From RHLJ01 sp965222205 (GTDB lineage: Bacteria > Bacteroidota > Rhodothermia > Balneolales > Balneolaceae): DNA of 64,000 bases. Position 1 is the stretch's first letter; the number at the start of each line of letters is the position of its first letter. The notes below the pieces were generated by a model. It was not told where the DNA came from. It ran no database searches and was given only the letters and a program-made list of their open reading frames with translations. The stretch lies in NCBI GenBank assembly GCA_965222205.1, contig OZ244932.1, forward strand, positions 930,001 through 994,000, read 5' to 3'. Below, one piece after another: positions 1 to 8,181 of the stretch. The position numbers were made by a program, and so were the translations under genes.

Positions 1-594
1 ATAATTCCGCTCGATCTGTACTGCGGTTATCATCTCTTTAAACTTTCTGGAAATAGAGAATGCCAGCCCAATTTCTTTGTAGAGGTTTCTCGCCAGCTGT
101 TGACTTAATGTCGATCCGCCTTGTGGGTTTCCTCTCAATATGTGGTAGGGAATTGCGAGTGTTCTAACCATATCCATTCCCCAGTGATCGAAAAATCTAT
201 GGTCTTCGGTTGCAACTAAAGCATCAACTGCATGCTGAGAAATCTGATCATACCGGACCCAGGTTCGATTCTCGGTATAATACTTATCGAGAACAGCTCC
301 GTCTCTGCTTCTAACTTCAGTAGCAATTGCAGTATCAGGGTTTTCAAGTTGCTCAATTGAAGGAAGTCCCTGAAACAAAAAGTATGCGTAAATCGAGATT
401 CCGAGTGTCATCACCAGCAGGAAAACTCCAATCCCCGCTACAATTCGTTTGCCTAAGTTTCCATCATTTTTCTTTTTCTTTGATGGAGGCGTTTGCGGCT
501 TCTCAGAACCTTCTCTTTCAGCCAGAATTTTTTTTCGGTATTCCGGGTCATTGAAATATTTATGATGATCGATTGGGTTTTTAGAATCACTCAT
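1..594 (-). CDS. Penicillin-binding protein 1A-type transglycosylase (5' part only)
   Basis: The minus-strand frame from the ATG at 592-594 stays open for 198 codons to the window edge, so only the N-terminus is present. A charged, Lys-rich cytoplasmic tail is followed by one membrane segment (about residues 50-72). The start of a GT51 glycosyltransferase domain then shows EDHRFFDHWG, which carries the catalytic Glu, and GGSTLSQQLARNLY. These are hallmarks of bifunctional class A PBPs, which polymerise and cross-link peptidoglycan from lipid II in the periplasm. The transpeptidase domain would lie outside the window, so a monofunctional MtgA is not formally excluded; the tail and overall form favour PBP1A. 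Its start overlaps the stop of the LpxH-like gene (ATGA), indicating translational coupling. Confidence 0.9.
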   Translation of the reverse strand, partial: MSDSKNPIDHHKYFNDPEYRKKILAEREGSEKPQTPPSKKKKNDGNLGKRIVAGIGVFLLVMTLGISIYAYFLFQGLPSIEQLENPDTAIATEVRSRDGAVLDKYYTENRTWVRYDQISQHAVDALVATEDHRFFDHWGMDMVRTLAIPYHILRGNPQGGSTLSQQLARNLYKEIGLAFSISRKFKEMITAVQIERNY

Positions 595-1370
595 GCTTGA
601 GAATTATTTGAGCTGTAAGGTACAAATTCTTTGGTATCCGCGTGCCATATAACGAGCCGAAACTCATCATTAATATACCTCACGAGTGTACTATCTTTAA
701 AAAATGTACCAAGATTTATATACTTGCCACCTGAAAAAGTTTCCACTCTTGGGATATGATCATGTCCGCAAAGCACAATGTCTACATTTTCAGAGGTTAA
801 GATGCTCTTAGCATGGTTGTTTAACGGAAGTGGATTATTGTGATTTTTTTTCCGGGTTAAATTTGAGAAGCTCTTCATTAACCCAACTCCGATTTCAGGA
901 GGGAATATTTTTTGATAGTACTGAATAAAAGAAGGATTTCTCAGCAGGTTATGAAAGGCAGGGCGAAGAAAATCATTACGCTCACCAACCTGACCGTCTC
1001 CATGCATAATCAAAACCTTATAATTACCAACCGGGATTATTCTGTATTTAGGCTCCACATCAAAGCCCCGGTCTGTAAAATGCCCAAACGTCCAGTTATC
1101 GTGATTCCCGGTTACGTAAATGGCAGGCTGTACCAACTTATTATACTCTTCGAACTTATCAAGGACTGCCTTTCCTAAATCAGGGACAAAGTTAGAATCA
1201 GAATATTCCATCCAATAGTCAAACAGATCACCAAGTACATAAAGTAGAGCTTTCTGTTCTATTGCATAATTAATAAGCGCTATTAACCGGTCTTCAACTT
1301 CCTTCTCATTTTTTGAAGAAAACGCACCCAGGTGAACATCAGAAATGAACAGGTGTTCTTGTTCAGACAT
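591..1370 (-). CDS. lpxH: UDP-2,3-diacylglucosamine diphosphatase (LpxH-type metallophosphoesterase)
   Basis: A 259-aa calcineurin-like phosphoesterase. The metal-binding blocks appear in order: SDVHLG near the N-terminus, GDLFDYW, GNHDNW, HGDGQVG and GHDHIPR. LpxH removes UMP from UDP-2,3-diacylglucosamine at the inner face of the inner membrane to give lipid X for lipid A synthesis. The length and the basic, hydrophobic insert between the HGD and GHDH blocks fit LpxH-like proteins of Bacteroidota. I chose the ATG at 1368-1370; an adjacent TTG one codon upstream is also possible. It lies 3 bases after the polyprenyl synthase stop and overlaps the PBP1A start, so the three genes form one envelope operon. 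A generic phosphoesterase is the alternative. Confidence 0.82.
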   Translation of the reverse strand: MSEQEHLFISDVHLGAFSSKNEKEVEDRLIALINYAIEQKALLYVLGDLFDYWMEYSDSNFVPDLGKAVLDKFEEYNKLVQPAIYVTGNHDNWTFGHFTDRGFDVEPKYRIIPVGNYKVLIMHGDGQVGERNDFLRPAFHNLLRNPSFIQYYQKIFPPEIGVGLMKSFSNLTRKKNHNNPLPLNNHAKSILTSENVDIVLCGHDHIPRVETFSGGKYINLGTFFKDSTLVRYINDEFRLVIWHADTKEFVPYSSNNSQA

Positions 1371-1373
1371 CAA

Positions 1374-2393
1374 TTATTTCTTTCGGGTGATGATGAAATG
1401 TATTAAATCCACAAAATCCTGAATATGAGAGGAGTAAGGTATTTTTTCTAATCCTGCTATTGCTTCATTAGCATAATCGTACATTATATTCCGTGCATAA
1501 TTCATGCCTCCATTGGTATGAACGAAATTCACAATCTCCTCCACATTTTTGGATGATTTTTTCCGTTTCTTCATCAAAGAACGGATATGTGAAGCCTCTT
1601 TTTTGGGAGCATGTTGCATAGCTTTAATAAGCGGAAGGGTAACTTTTCGTTCCTGTATATCATTTCGGGTTGGTTTGCCAATATCATACACGCCGTAATC
1701 AAATAAATCGTCCCGGATCTGGAAAGCTATCCCGATGCACATCCCAATGTCACGAAGTAGTTTGTGCATTTGTGGATCTTCAGTTGAGGAAACTGCGCCA
1801 CATTCGCAACACGTAGAAATCAGGCTGGCCGTTTTTTCGGAAATAATCTGAAAATATCGTTCCTCGGTCATGTTGAAAAGTCCGGCAGTTTTGAGTTGCC
1901 GAAGTTCGCCTTCACTCATTTTCTGCACTGCCCGGGATTGTACTTTGAGCAAATGATGCTCTTCATTTTCTAATGCAATCAGCAACCCTTTCGACAGCAG
2001 ATAATCACCAAGCAAAACTCCCGCTTTGTTTTTCCATATTTTATTAATGCTTACAAAGCCGCGCCGAGAATTTGCATCGTCTACTACATCATCATGTATC
2101 AGCGTTGCAGTATGCAGAAGTTCGATCATGGTAGCCGCTATATGACTCCGTTCTGTGATTCCTCCGAACAAGTTGGCGCTCATAAAAACCAAAGTAGGTC
2201 GCAACTCTTTGCCTTTTTGCTTCAATAAATAAGAAATGATTTGGTCTAACAAGAACACGTCAGATTTAATGGTGTCCTTAAAAAAGCTTCTAAATTCCTT
2301 TAAATCAGAGGATACGGGCGCAGTAATCTCTTTCAGAGTTTTCCGGGTAACCGACTCTGTAGTAATTCTTTGTAGTTCTGCGCTATCGATCAT
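1374..2393 (-). CDS. Polyprenyl (octaprenyl/heptaprenyl-type) diphosphate synthase
   Basis: A 339-aa trans-isoprenyl diphosphate synthase. The first aspartate-rich motif is HDDVVDDA, with the downstream RRG basic motif and a GDYLLSK segment. The second aspartate motif is QIRDDLFDYG, which binds Mg-pyrophosphate. KGKELRP is the IPP-binding region. The enzyme condenses isopentenyl diphosphate with an allylic primer; the long-chain product would supply the menaquinone side chain. The lack of bulky residues just before the first DD motif suggests a long product, but chain length cannot be read from sequence. ATG 2391-2393 is preferred over the in-frame TTG before it. It is the first gene of the leftward envelope operon and diverges from pfkA. 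Confidence 0.9.
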   Translation of the reverse strand: MIDSAELQRITTESVTRKTLKEITAPVSSDLKEFRSFFKDTIKSDVFLLDQIISYLLKQKGKELRPTLVFMSANLFGGITERSHIAATMIELLHTATLIHDDVVDDANSRRGFVSINKIWKNKAGVLLGDYLLSKGLLIALENEEHHLLKVQSRAVQKMSEGELRQLKTAGLFNMTEERYFQIISEKTASLISTCCECGAVSSTEDPQMHKLLRDIGMCIGIAFQIRDDLFDYGVYDIGKPTRNDIQERKVTLPLIKAMQHAPKKEASHIRSLMKKRKKSSKNVEEIVNFVHTNGGMNYARNIMYDYANEAIAGLEKIPYSSHIQDFVDLIHFIITRKK

Positions 2394-2495
2394 CAAAAGT
2401 GTTCAAATTTTCTTAAACTTGGCTGCCCTTTAAATTAGTTAATATCATAACAATATTTAAGGGTATTTCTCACTCAACTCACAGTACTTACTCAC
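2394..2495. promoter_or_regulatory. Divergent promoter region, polyprenyl synthase / pfkA
   Basis: A 102-bp AT-rich gap between two divergent start codons must hold the promoters for both the leftward envelope operon and the rightward glycolytic genes. I see no exact TAnnTTTG element on either strand here, so no start site can be assigned. Confidence 0.4.
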
Positions 2496-3485
2496 ATGAT
2501 TGAACCAGTGTCTGAAATTAAGACAATTGCAGTATTAACAAGCGGAGGTGATTCTCCGGGAATGAACGCGGCAGTTCGGGCGGTTGTACGCTCGGCCTGG
2601 GCATATAACATAGAAGTATATGCCGTGTACCATGGCTATCAGGGATTGATTGAAGGCGAGTTTGAAAAAATGGATTCGAACTCAGTTTCAAATATAATCC
2701 AGCGCGGCGGAACCATTTTAAAATCTGCCCGATCAAAAGAATTCCGAACTAAAGAAGGACGTGCCAAAGCAGCTAAACAGCTCAAAGAAAGAAATATCAA
2801 CGCACTTGTTGTTATTGGAGGAGACGGCACCTTCACCGGCTCTCATTACCTAAGCACTGAGCATGGTATTAATGTGGTAGGCATACCCGGTACTATTGAT
2901 AACGACATTATAGGAACCGATGAAACCATAGGATACGATACTGCATTAAATACCGCACTTGATGCTATCGATAAAATCCGTGATACCGCAGATGCTCATG
3001 AACGGATGTTCCTGGTAGAAGTAATGGGAAGAGATACCGGCTTTATTGCACTTGAAACAGCGATAGCTTGTGGTGCCGAACTGGCACTTTTACCCGAAGA
3101 ACTTACCAATGTAAATGAGATAAAATCACAGCTCAAAAATATGCTCAAAGAGCAGAAACGCAGCAGTTTGGTTGTTGTAGCAGAAGGGGATGAAACCGGT
3201 GGAGCTCTCAAACTAGCTGAAAAAATTAAAGACGATTTCAAACAGTACGATCTGAAAGTATGTATTCTTGGCCATATCCAACGAGGAGGTGCTCCATCTG
3301 CGCATGACAGAGTTCTTGCCAGCAGGTTAGGTGCTTCAGCAGTAAAAGTATTGCTGGAAGGCCATAGCGAGGTAATGGTTGGGATCGTAAATAATGCTCT
3401 CAAAATTACCCCGATGAGAGTAGCTGTGTCTAAGAAAAAGACCCTGGATTACGCCCTAATTGAACTGGCAAAACTACTACGATAA
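2496..3485 (+). CDS. pfkA: ATP-dependent 6-phosphofructokinase
   Basis: A 329-aa phosphofructokinase that phosphorylates fructose 6-phosphate to the 1,6-bisphosphate in the cytoplasm. The ATP-binding GGDSPGMN is at about residues 17-24. GGDGT (108-112) has Gly where PPi-dependent enzymes have Asp, pointing to ATP as donor. The catalytic GTIDND block (132-137) and MGRDTGF, which contacts fructose 6-phosphate, are intact, as is HIQRGG near the C-terminus. The length matches bacterial PfkA (about 320 aa). The glucose 6-phosphate isomerase gene begins only 7 bases after the stop, so two consecutive glycolytic steps are co-transcribed. The PFK family is confident, and the donor is well supported by the GGDG motif. 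Confidence 0.95.
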   Translation: MIEPVSEIKTIAVLTSGGDSPGMNAAVRAVVRSAWAYNIEVYAVYHGYQGLIEGEFEKMDSNSVSNIIQRGGTILKSARSKEFRTKEGRAKAAKQLKERNINALVVIGGDGTFTGSHYLSTEHGINVVGIPGTIDNDIIGTDETIGYDTALNTALDAIDKIRDTADAHERMFLVEVMGRDTGFIALETAIACGAELALLPEELTNVNEIKSQLKNMLKEQKRSSLVVVAEGDETGGALKLAEKIKDDFKQYDLKVCILGHIQRGGAPSAHDRVLASRLGASAVKVLLEGHSEVMVGIVNNALKITPMRVAVSKKKTLDYALIELAKLLR

Positions 3486-3492
3486 AAAAACT

Positions 3493-4785
3493 ATGATTAA
3501 AAATGATATCAGAATTGCACGTTCATTTTTGAGCGACGAAGTATACATTAAGTCAAGAATTAGTGCCGATGTAGGCCTTGATCAACTAAAAACAAAAACA
3601 GGACCGGGTTCTGAATGGTTGGGCTGGAGAGATATTCTTGCTAAACCCAATGATGCGGAGTTAGAAGAGATATCTCAACTGGCAGCACAAATTCGTAATG
3701 AAGCAGATGTTTTTATAGTATGTGGAATTGGAGGTTCTTATCTCGGTGCAAAAGCAGTTATTGATGCGTTAACTCCTCACTTCAGATCTAACGGTCCTGA
3801 AATTTTGTATGCCGGTCATCACATGAGTGGGAAATATCTTGAAGAGTTAACCGAATATCTGAAAACTCCTAAAGCCGATGGAAGCCAGAAGAGTCTATAC
3901 ATCAATGTTATCTCAAAATCCGGATCAACATTAGAAACAGCGCTTTCATTTAGAGCTATTCGGGAAGTGATGGAGGAGATGTACCCCGATGACGTGGTGA
4001 AACGCATCATTTGTACAACGAGTAAAGAAGGAGGGATACTCAATCCCCAAATTGAAGCCAAAAAATATAAGAAGTTCATAATTCCGGATGATGTTGGAGG
4101 CCGTTTTTCTGTTCTTACACCGGTAGGACTTTTACCGATAGCTGTTGCCGGTATTGATATTAAAACTTTGTTTTATGGAGCAGTTTCCGCGTATAACAGG
4201 TATGAAGAAGATGCGGAAGATATTTTGGAATATGCCGCATTACGAAACGCGCTTCACGAAGAAGGCTATACCATTGACGTATTTTCTTGTTTTGAACCTG
4301 AGCTTAAATCTCTAGGCGGATGGATTCAGCAATTGCTTGGAGAAAGTGAAGGGAAAGAAGGGAAAGGAATTTTCCCTGCAGTTGCATCGTATTCTACTGA
4401 TCTGCACAGTCTTGGCCAATTTATCCAACAGGGGCAGCGTAGTGTGATAGAAACCTTCATCATTGTTGAGAAGCCTTTCTCTAAACTCAAGGTTTCAGAA
4501 ATTGAGGGGAATGATGATAAGCTTAATTATCTGGCCGGAAAATCTTTCCATGACATAAATACAAGCGCAAGGCTTGGTACTACAGAAGCTCATCAGGAAG
4601 GTGATGTCCCCATTATCAATATTACTATTGACGCGCTGAATGAAGAAAATATTGGCGAATTGATTTACTTCTTTGAATTATTGACCGGAGTTTTTGTATA
4701 TAGTCTGGGAGTTAATCCATTTAACCAACCTGGAGTAGAAGACTATAAAAAGGCGATGTATCGCCTCTTAGGAAAAGAAGGGTAA
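3493..4785 (+). CDS. pgi: Glucose-6-phosphate isomerase
   Basis: A 430-aa phosphoglucose isomerase interconverting glucose 6-phosphate and fructose 6-phosphate. The SIS-fold phosphate-binding segments are clear: GIGGSYLGAKA in the first domain and SKSGSTLET in the second. The family signature GGRFSVLTPVGLLP is present, as are the catalytic Glu region (QLLGESEGK) and the C-terminal VNPFNQPGVE block. It belongs to the short, Bacillus-type class (about 430-450 aa), not the roughly 550-aa enterobacterial class. An in-frame TTG at 3460 would extend the protein by 11 residues but lies inside pfkA, so the ATG at 3493 is the better start. It sits directly downstream of pfkA. Confidence 0.95.
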   Translation: MIKNDIRIARSFLSDEVYIKSRISADVGLDQLKTKTGPGSEWLGWRDILAKPNDAELEEISQLAAQIRNEADVFIVCGIGGSYLGAKAVIDALTPHFRSNGPEILYAGHHMSGKYLEELTEYLKTPKADGSQKSLYINVISKSGSTLETALSFRAIREVMEEMYPDDVVKRIICTTSKEGGILNPQIEAKKYKKFIIPDDVGGRFSVLTPVGLLPIAVAGIDIKTLFYGAVSAYNRYEEDAEDILEYAALRNALHEEGYTIDVFSCFEPELKSLGGWIQQLLGESEGKEGKGIFPAVASYSTDLHSLGQFIQQGQRSVIETFIIVEKPFSKLKVSEIEGNDDKLNYLAGKSFHDINTSARLGTTEAHQEGDVPIINITIDALNEENIGELIYFFELLTGVFVYSLGVNPFNQPGVEDYKKAMYRLLGKEG

Positions 4786-4793
4786 TCCATATT

Positions 4794-5429
4794 TTGAACA
4801 ATCAGAGTAAATCTAAATACATTGCAGTAGCGGGTAATATCGGGGCGGGAAAATCGTCTCTTACCGGCCTTCTGTCGAAGCATTTTAACTGGGAAGCGTT
4901 TTACGAATCGGTAGAGGATAATCCATACCTAGCCGATTTTTACGAAGACATGCTTCGCTGGAGTTTTAACCTCCAGATATACTTCCTTTCGAGCAGATTC
5001 CGTCATCAGAAAGAAATGTTGAAGCAGGAAATCAGCCTTATTCAGGACCGAACTATTTATGAAGATGTGGAAATCTTTGCGAAGAACCTTCATGAAATGA
5101 ATCTGATGAGTGATCGTGATTTTGAAAATTATGAAGCACTCTTCCATGAAATGAGCCACTACCTTCGCCCACCGGATCTTTTGATTTACCTTCGCGCTCA
5201 GGTTCCTACTTTAGTGAAGCAAATACAGCAACGGGGGAGAGATTATGAGAATACGATCCGCATTGACTATCTGGAGCGGTTAAATCGCTTATATGAAGAT
5301 TGGATTGATCGTTATCCCCACGAAAAGCTCATTATCGATACCGATGACCTTGATTTTGTAAATGATCCTGAAGATTTAGGTAAAGTAATTGAACTAATTG
5401 AGCAGCGTCTTTACGGCTTGTTTAATTGA
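4794..5429 (+). CDS. Deoxynucleoside kinase (dAK/dGK family)
   Basis: A 211-aa P-loop kinase with GNIGAGKSS near residues 14-22. The DRTIYED segment contains the catalytic Asp-Arg pair. YLRAQVPTLVKQIQQRGRDYE carries the arginine-rich lid typical of deoxynucleoside kinases. It phosphorylates salvaged deoxynucleosides, probably deoxyadenosine or deoxyguanosine; the exact base preference cannot be read from the sequence. It lacks an upstream in-frame ATG, so translation must begin at the TTG at 4794, about 11 bases after a purine-rich AAGAAGGG stretch. The gene follows pgi by 8 bases and probably shares its transcript. The family assignment is strong and the substrate is tentative. Confidence 0.88.
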   Translation: MNNQSKSKYIAVAGNIGAGKSSLTGLLSKHFNWEAFYESVEDNPYLADFYEDMLRWSFNLQIYFLSSRFRHQKEMLKQEISLIQDRTIYEDVEIFAKNLHEMNLMSDRDFENYEALFHEMSHYLRPPDLLIYLRAQVPTLVKQIQQRGRDYENTIRIDYLERLNRLYEDWIDRYPHEKLIIDTDDLDFVNDPEDLGKVIELIEQRLYGLFN

Positions 5430-5460
5430 TTGTACTACAAGCGTATTATCCTTATCTTTG
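5429..5460 (+). promoter_or_regulatory. Candidate Bacteroidota-type promoter before yceD-rpmF-fab cluster
   Basis: TATCTTTG at 5453-5460 matches the TAnnTTTG -7 element known from Bacteroidota. An ATTG lies 20 bases upstream at 5429-5432, where the TTTG -33 element is expected. It is 22 bases before the yceD start and would drive the ribosome/fatty-acid cluster separately from the upstream glycolytic genes. Confidence 0.5.
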
Positions 5461-5482
5461 TTGGCTGTAACGGAGACGTGCT

Positions 5483-5989
5483 ATGTTTAAGTTTAAGATC
5501 TTTGAAATTCCTGAAGGAAAAAGTGAGAGAACAATTCAGCTAAGTGCTGATGATCTCGATTTAGGAGAAGTTTCGTTTAAATCCGGAACGATCGATATCG
5601 AGTTTAATCGTTCACTTCACTTTATTCTTGCCAAGCTCAAGTTTGATGTAAAAGTTGAACTTGTTTGCGACCGGTCTCTGGATAATTTTGACTATAAAGT
5701 ACATCAGAATTACGAAATTCTTTTCAAAGAAGAAGAAATCGAAGAATCGGCCGATGAGAATGGCTCCATCAGGAATATTGATTTTGCATCTAAACAAATA
5801 GATATAGAACAAGACGTATTGGATACAATACTCGTAAGTCTGCCGGCAAAGAAATTACATCCCCGTTTTTTGGATGAAGATGGTAACCCGACAGAGTTTC
5901 TCAATGAAAAATTTGGAGAAACTGATGATGAAGAAGAGGGTGATAACATCGATCCAAGATGGGAAGCATTGAAAGATTTAAAGAAATAA
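5483..5989 (+). CDS. YceD / DUF177 family protein (rRNA-accumulation protein family)
   Basis: A 168-aa acidic protein of the YceD/DUF177 family, recognised by its place directly upstream of rpmF and by the mid-region LVCDRSLDNFDY segment. In other members this region contains a Cys-based pattern; here only one Cys is seen. The acidic C-terminus contains DDEEEGDNIDPRWEALKDL, and the IDPRWEAL stretch is the most conserved part of the family. In E. coli YceD is linked to 23S rRNA accumulation, but the mechanism is not settled. The gene ends 15 bases before rpmF and starts 22 bases after a TATCTTTG promoter candidate. Confidence in the family is high and in the function low. Confidence 0.82.
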   Translation: MFKFKIFEIPEGKSERTIQLSADDLDLGEVSFKSGTIDIEFNRSLHFILAKLKFDVKVELVCDRSLDNFDYKVHQNYEILFKEEEIEESADENGSIRNIDFASKQIDIEQDVLDTILVSLPAKKLHPRFLDEDGNPTEFLNEKFGETDDEEEGDNIDPRWEALKDLKK

Positions 5990-6004
5990 TACACAGGATT
6001 ACTA

Positions 6005-6184
6005 ATGGCACATCCAAAACGAAAAACTTCAAAAGCCAGAAGAGATAAAAGAAGATCACATCATGCAATTTCTGATGTTACTCTTGCAAAATGCTCGAAC
6101 TGCGGATCGCTTCACAAATATCACCATGCTTGCCCGGATTGCGGGTACTACAGAGGAAGACAGGTAGTTAACGTAGCTAACTAA
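6005..6184 (+). CDS. rpmF: 50S ribosomal protein L32
   Basis: A 59-aa ribosomal protein. It starts MAHPKRKTSKARRDKRRSHH, the conserved basic L32 N-terminus. Two CxxC pairs follow (CSNC around residues 30-33 and CPDC around 43-46) and form a zinc ribbon, so this is the zinc-binding (C+) form of L32. It binds 23S rRNA near the peptidyl transferase region. It sits between yceD and plsX, the classic arrangement that ties ribosome synthesis to membrane lipid synthesis. The gene is short and easily missed by length filters. Confidence 0.97.
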   Translation: MAHPKRKTSKARRDKRRSHHAISDVTLAKCSNCGSLHKYHHACPDCGYYRGRQVVNVAN

Positions 6185-6194
6185 ACCTGACTTT

Positions 6195-7178
6195 ATGATT
6201 GTTGCAGTAGATGCGGCCGGTGGTGATTATTTTCCAAAAAATCCTGTTGAAGGAGCTGTTTTAGCCCTTAATGAGGACGCATCGCTCCAGATTATTCTTG
6301 TAGGTCCTGAAGAACTTTTGGAGAAGGAACTGGTAAATCATACCTACGATAAAAGTCGGATGCAGGTAGTACACGCACCCGAGATTATCGAAATGAATGA
6401 TTCACCGTCATCTGCAGTAAAGAACAAGCGAAATTCTTCTATCACAATCGGAATAAATCTGCACAAAGAAGGAAAGTGTGATGCTTTTGTAAGCGCTGGA
6501 AATACAGGCGCTTTATTGGCTGCGTCTACCTTTATTCTTGGTAAGTTGAAAGGGGTATCTCGCCCGACTATTGCATCTTACTATCCAACACTAAAAGGAT
6601 TTCGATTGTTAGTTGATGCGGGTGCGAACCTGGAGTTGAAGCCTGAACACGCATACCAATTCGCCAAAATGGGACAGGTTTTTTGCACTCAGGTTATGGG
6701 GATTGAAAACCCAAAAGTTGGTATGCTTAATGTGGGTGAAGAAGAAGGAAAGGGAACTGATGGGATGAAAGAAATCTATGAGCACCTGACTCAACTGGAA
6801 GGCTTTATAGGAAATGTGGAAGGCCGTGATATTTTCCCCGCTAAAGCTGATGTATTTGTAACGGATGGAGTTGTAGGAAATATTCTTCTCAAATTCGGAG
6901 AATCAATACCTTCAGCGCTTAAACAAATGGTGAAAGCTTCAGCAAGTAAGGGCATTCTTTCAAAATTGTATCTTATAGCTGCGCAAAAAGTACTTAGAAC
7001 TTCACTTAGTCAATTCAACTATGAAAATGTTGGAGGAATTCCTTTCCTTGGGGTAAATGGAGTAAGTATAGTTGGACATGGAGGAAGCAGCCCGCTTGCA
7101 GTCAAAAATATGATTAAAAGTGCTATTAATTGTGTACAGAATGATGTTAATGGCAAAATTGTCGCATCTCTAAATTGA
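6195..7178 (+). CDS. plsX: Phosphate acyltransferase PlsX
   Basis: A 327-aa PlsX that makes acyl-phosphate from acyl-ACP and orthophosphate, the first committed step toward phosphatidic acid in the PlsX/PlsY pathway. Family signatures are the N-terminal AVDAAGGDYFP (usually AxDAMGGD), SAGNTGALLA, LVDAGAN, the NVGEEEGKG segment and a late GVNGVSIVGHG block. It is a soluble, membrane-associated enzyme. It follows rpmF by 10 bases and precedes fabH by 12, matching the widespread rpmF-plsX-fabH order. Length and motifs are ordinary for the family. Confidence 0.96.
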   Translation: MIVAVDAAGGDYFPKNPVEGAVLALNEDASLQIILVGPEELLEKELVNHTYDKSRMQVVHAPEIIEMNDSPSSAVKNKRNSSITIGINLHKEGKCDAFVSAGNTGALLAASTFILGKLKGVSRPTIASYYPTLKGFRLLVDAGANLELKPEHAYQFAKMGQVFCTQVMGIENPKVGMLNVGEEEGKGTDGMKEIYEHLTQLEGFIGNVEGRDIFPAKADVFVTDGVVGNILLKFGESIPSALKQMVKASASKGILSKLYLIAAQKVLRTSLSQFNYENVGGIPFLGVNGVSIVGHGGSSPLAVKNMIKSAINCVQNDVNGKIVASLN

Positions 7179-7190
7179 TTTAAATTCCAA

Positions 7191-8180
7191 ATGGAAGTAC
7201 AAAAAGCAAAAATTTCTGCAGTAGGTCATTTTCTGCCTGAAGATCGAATGACTAATTTTGATCTCGAAAAACTGGTAGAAACCAATGACGAATGGATCAG
7301 AACAAGAACAGGTATTTCTGAACGCAGGATTTTGAAAGATCCTGATAAAGCCACTTCATACATGGCCACTAAAGCTGCAGAAGAAGCATTGCAATCAGCC
7401 GGGGTTACTGCTGAAGAAATTGACGTAATTATTGTAGCAACTGTAACACCAGATTACATTTTTCCAGCTACAGCATGTTTAGTACAGGAAAAATTAGGAG
7501 CAAAAAATGCTTTTGCGTTTGATATTTCAGCCGCTTGTTCCGGATTTATTTACGCTCTGACATCAGGAGTATCTTTCATCCAGGGGCGCACAGCAAAGAA
7601 AGTATTAGTTATCGGTGCAGATAAAATGTCATCCATTCTTGATTACACAGACAGAACAACCTGTATACTTTTTGGAGATGGAGCTGGTGCAGTAGTCCTT
7701 GAAGCTTCAGATGATGAAACGGGAGTTATTGACAGTATTCATCACACCGAAGGGGATGTGAACTGTGGGTTATATCAACCAGCGGGAGGAAGCTTACGCC
7801 CCGCAACACATGAAACAGTAGATGCCAAAATGCATTCCATTCGCCAGGATGGACGGGCTGTTTTCAAAAAAGCAACCATGGGTATGGCGGATGTTTCTTT
7901 GGAGATTATGAAGAAGAACAATCTTGCTCCTGAAGACGTGGCCTGGCTAGTGCCGCATCAGGCGAACCTTCGAATTATTGATGCCACTGCAAACCGAATG
8001 GGAATTTCATCAGATAAAGTGATGATCAACATTGATCGTTACGGGAACACAACCGCAGCTACTATTCCTTTATGTTTGTATGACTGGAAAGATCAACTCA
8101 ACAAAGGTGATAATCTTGTTTTAGCGGCTTTTGGTGGTGGATTTACCTGGGGAGCTGTTTACGTAAAATGGAGTTTGTAA
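7191..8180 (+). CDS. fabH: Beta-ketoacyl-ACP synthase III
   Basis: A 329-aa thiolase-fold enzyme that starts fatty-acid synthesis by condensing an acyl-CoA with malonyl-ACP. The complete catalytic triad is visible: Cys116 in SAACSGFIY, His256 in VPHQANLRI and Asn286 in YGNTTAAT. The malonyl-ACP docking region EWIRTRTGI is also present. Primer preference (acetyl versus branched acyl-CoA) cannot be decided by eye. Its stop is one base before the fabD start, so translation is probably coupled. Confidence 0.96.
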   Translation: MEVQKAKISAVGHFLPEDRMTNFDLEKLVETNDEWIRTRTGISERRILKDPDKATSYMATKAAEEALQSAGVTAEEIDVIIVATVTPDYIFPATACLVQEKLGAKNAFAFDISAACSGFIYALTSGVSFIQGRTAKKVLVIGADKMSSILDYTDRTTCILFGDGAGAVVLEASDDETGVIDSIHHTEGDVNCGLYQPAGGSLRPATHETVDAKMHSIRQDGRAVFKKATMGMADVSLEIMKKNNLAPEDVAWLVPHQANLRIIDATANRMGISSDKVMINIDRYGNTTAATIPLCLYDWKDQLNKGDNLVLAAFGGGFTWGAVYVKWSL

Positions 8181-8181
8181 A

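Noticed and set aside
265..285. GGTTCGATTC, resembling a tRNA T-loop
   Set aside because: It lies inside the PBP1A frame; there is no acceptor or anticodon stem around it.
3460..3492. Upstream TTG start that would add 11 residues to Pgi
   Set aside because: It lies inside pfkA, and the ATG at 3493 matches the family N-terminus.
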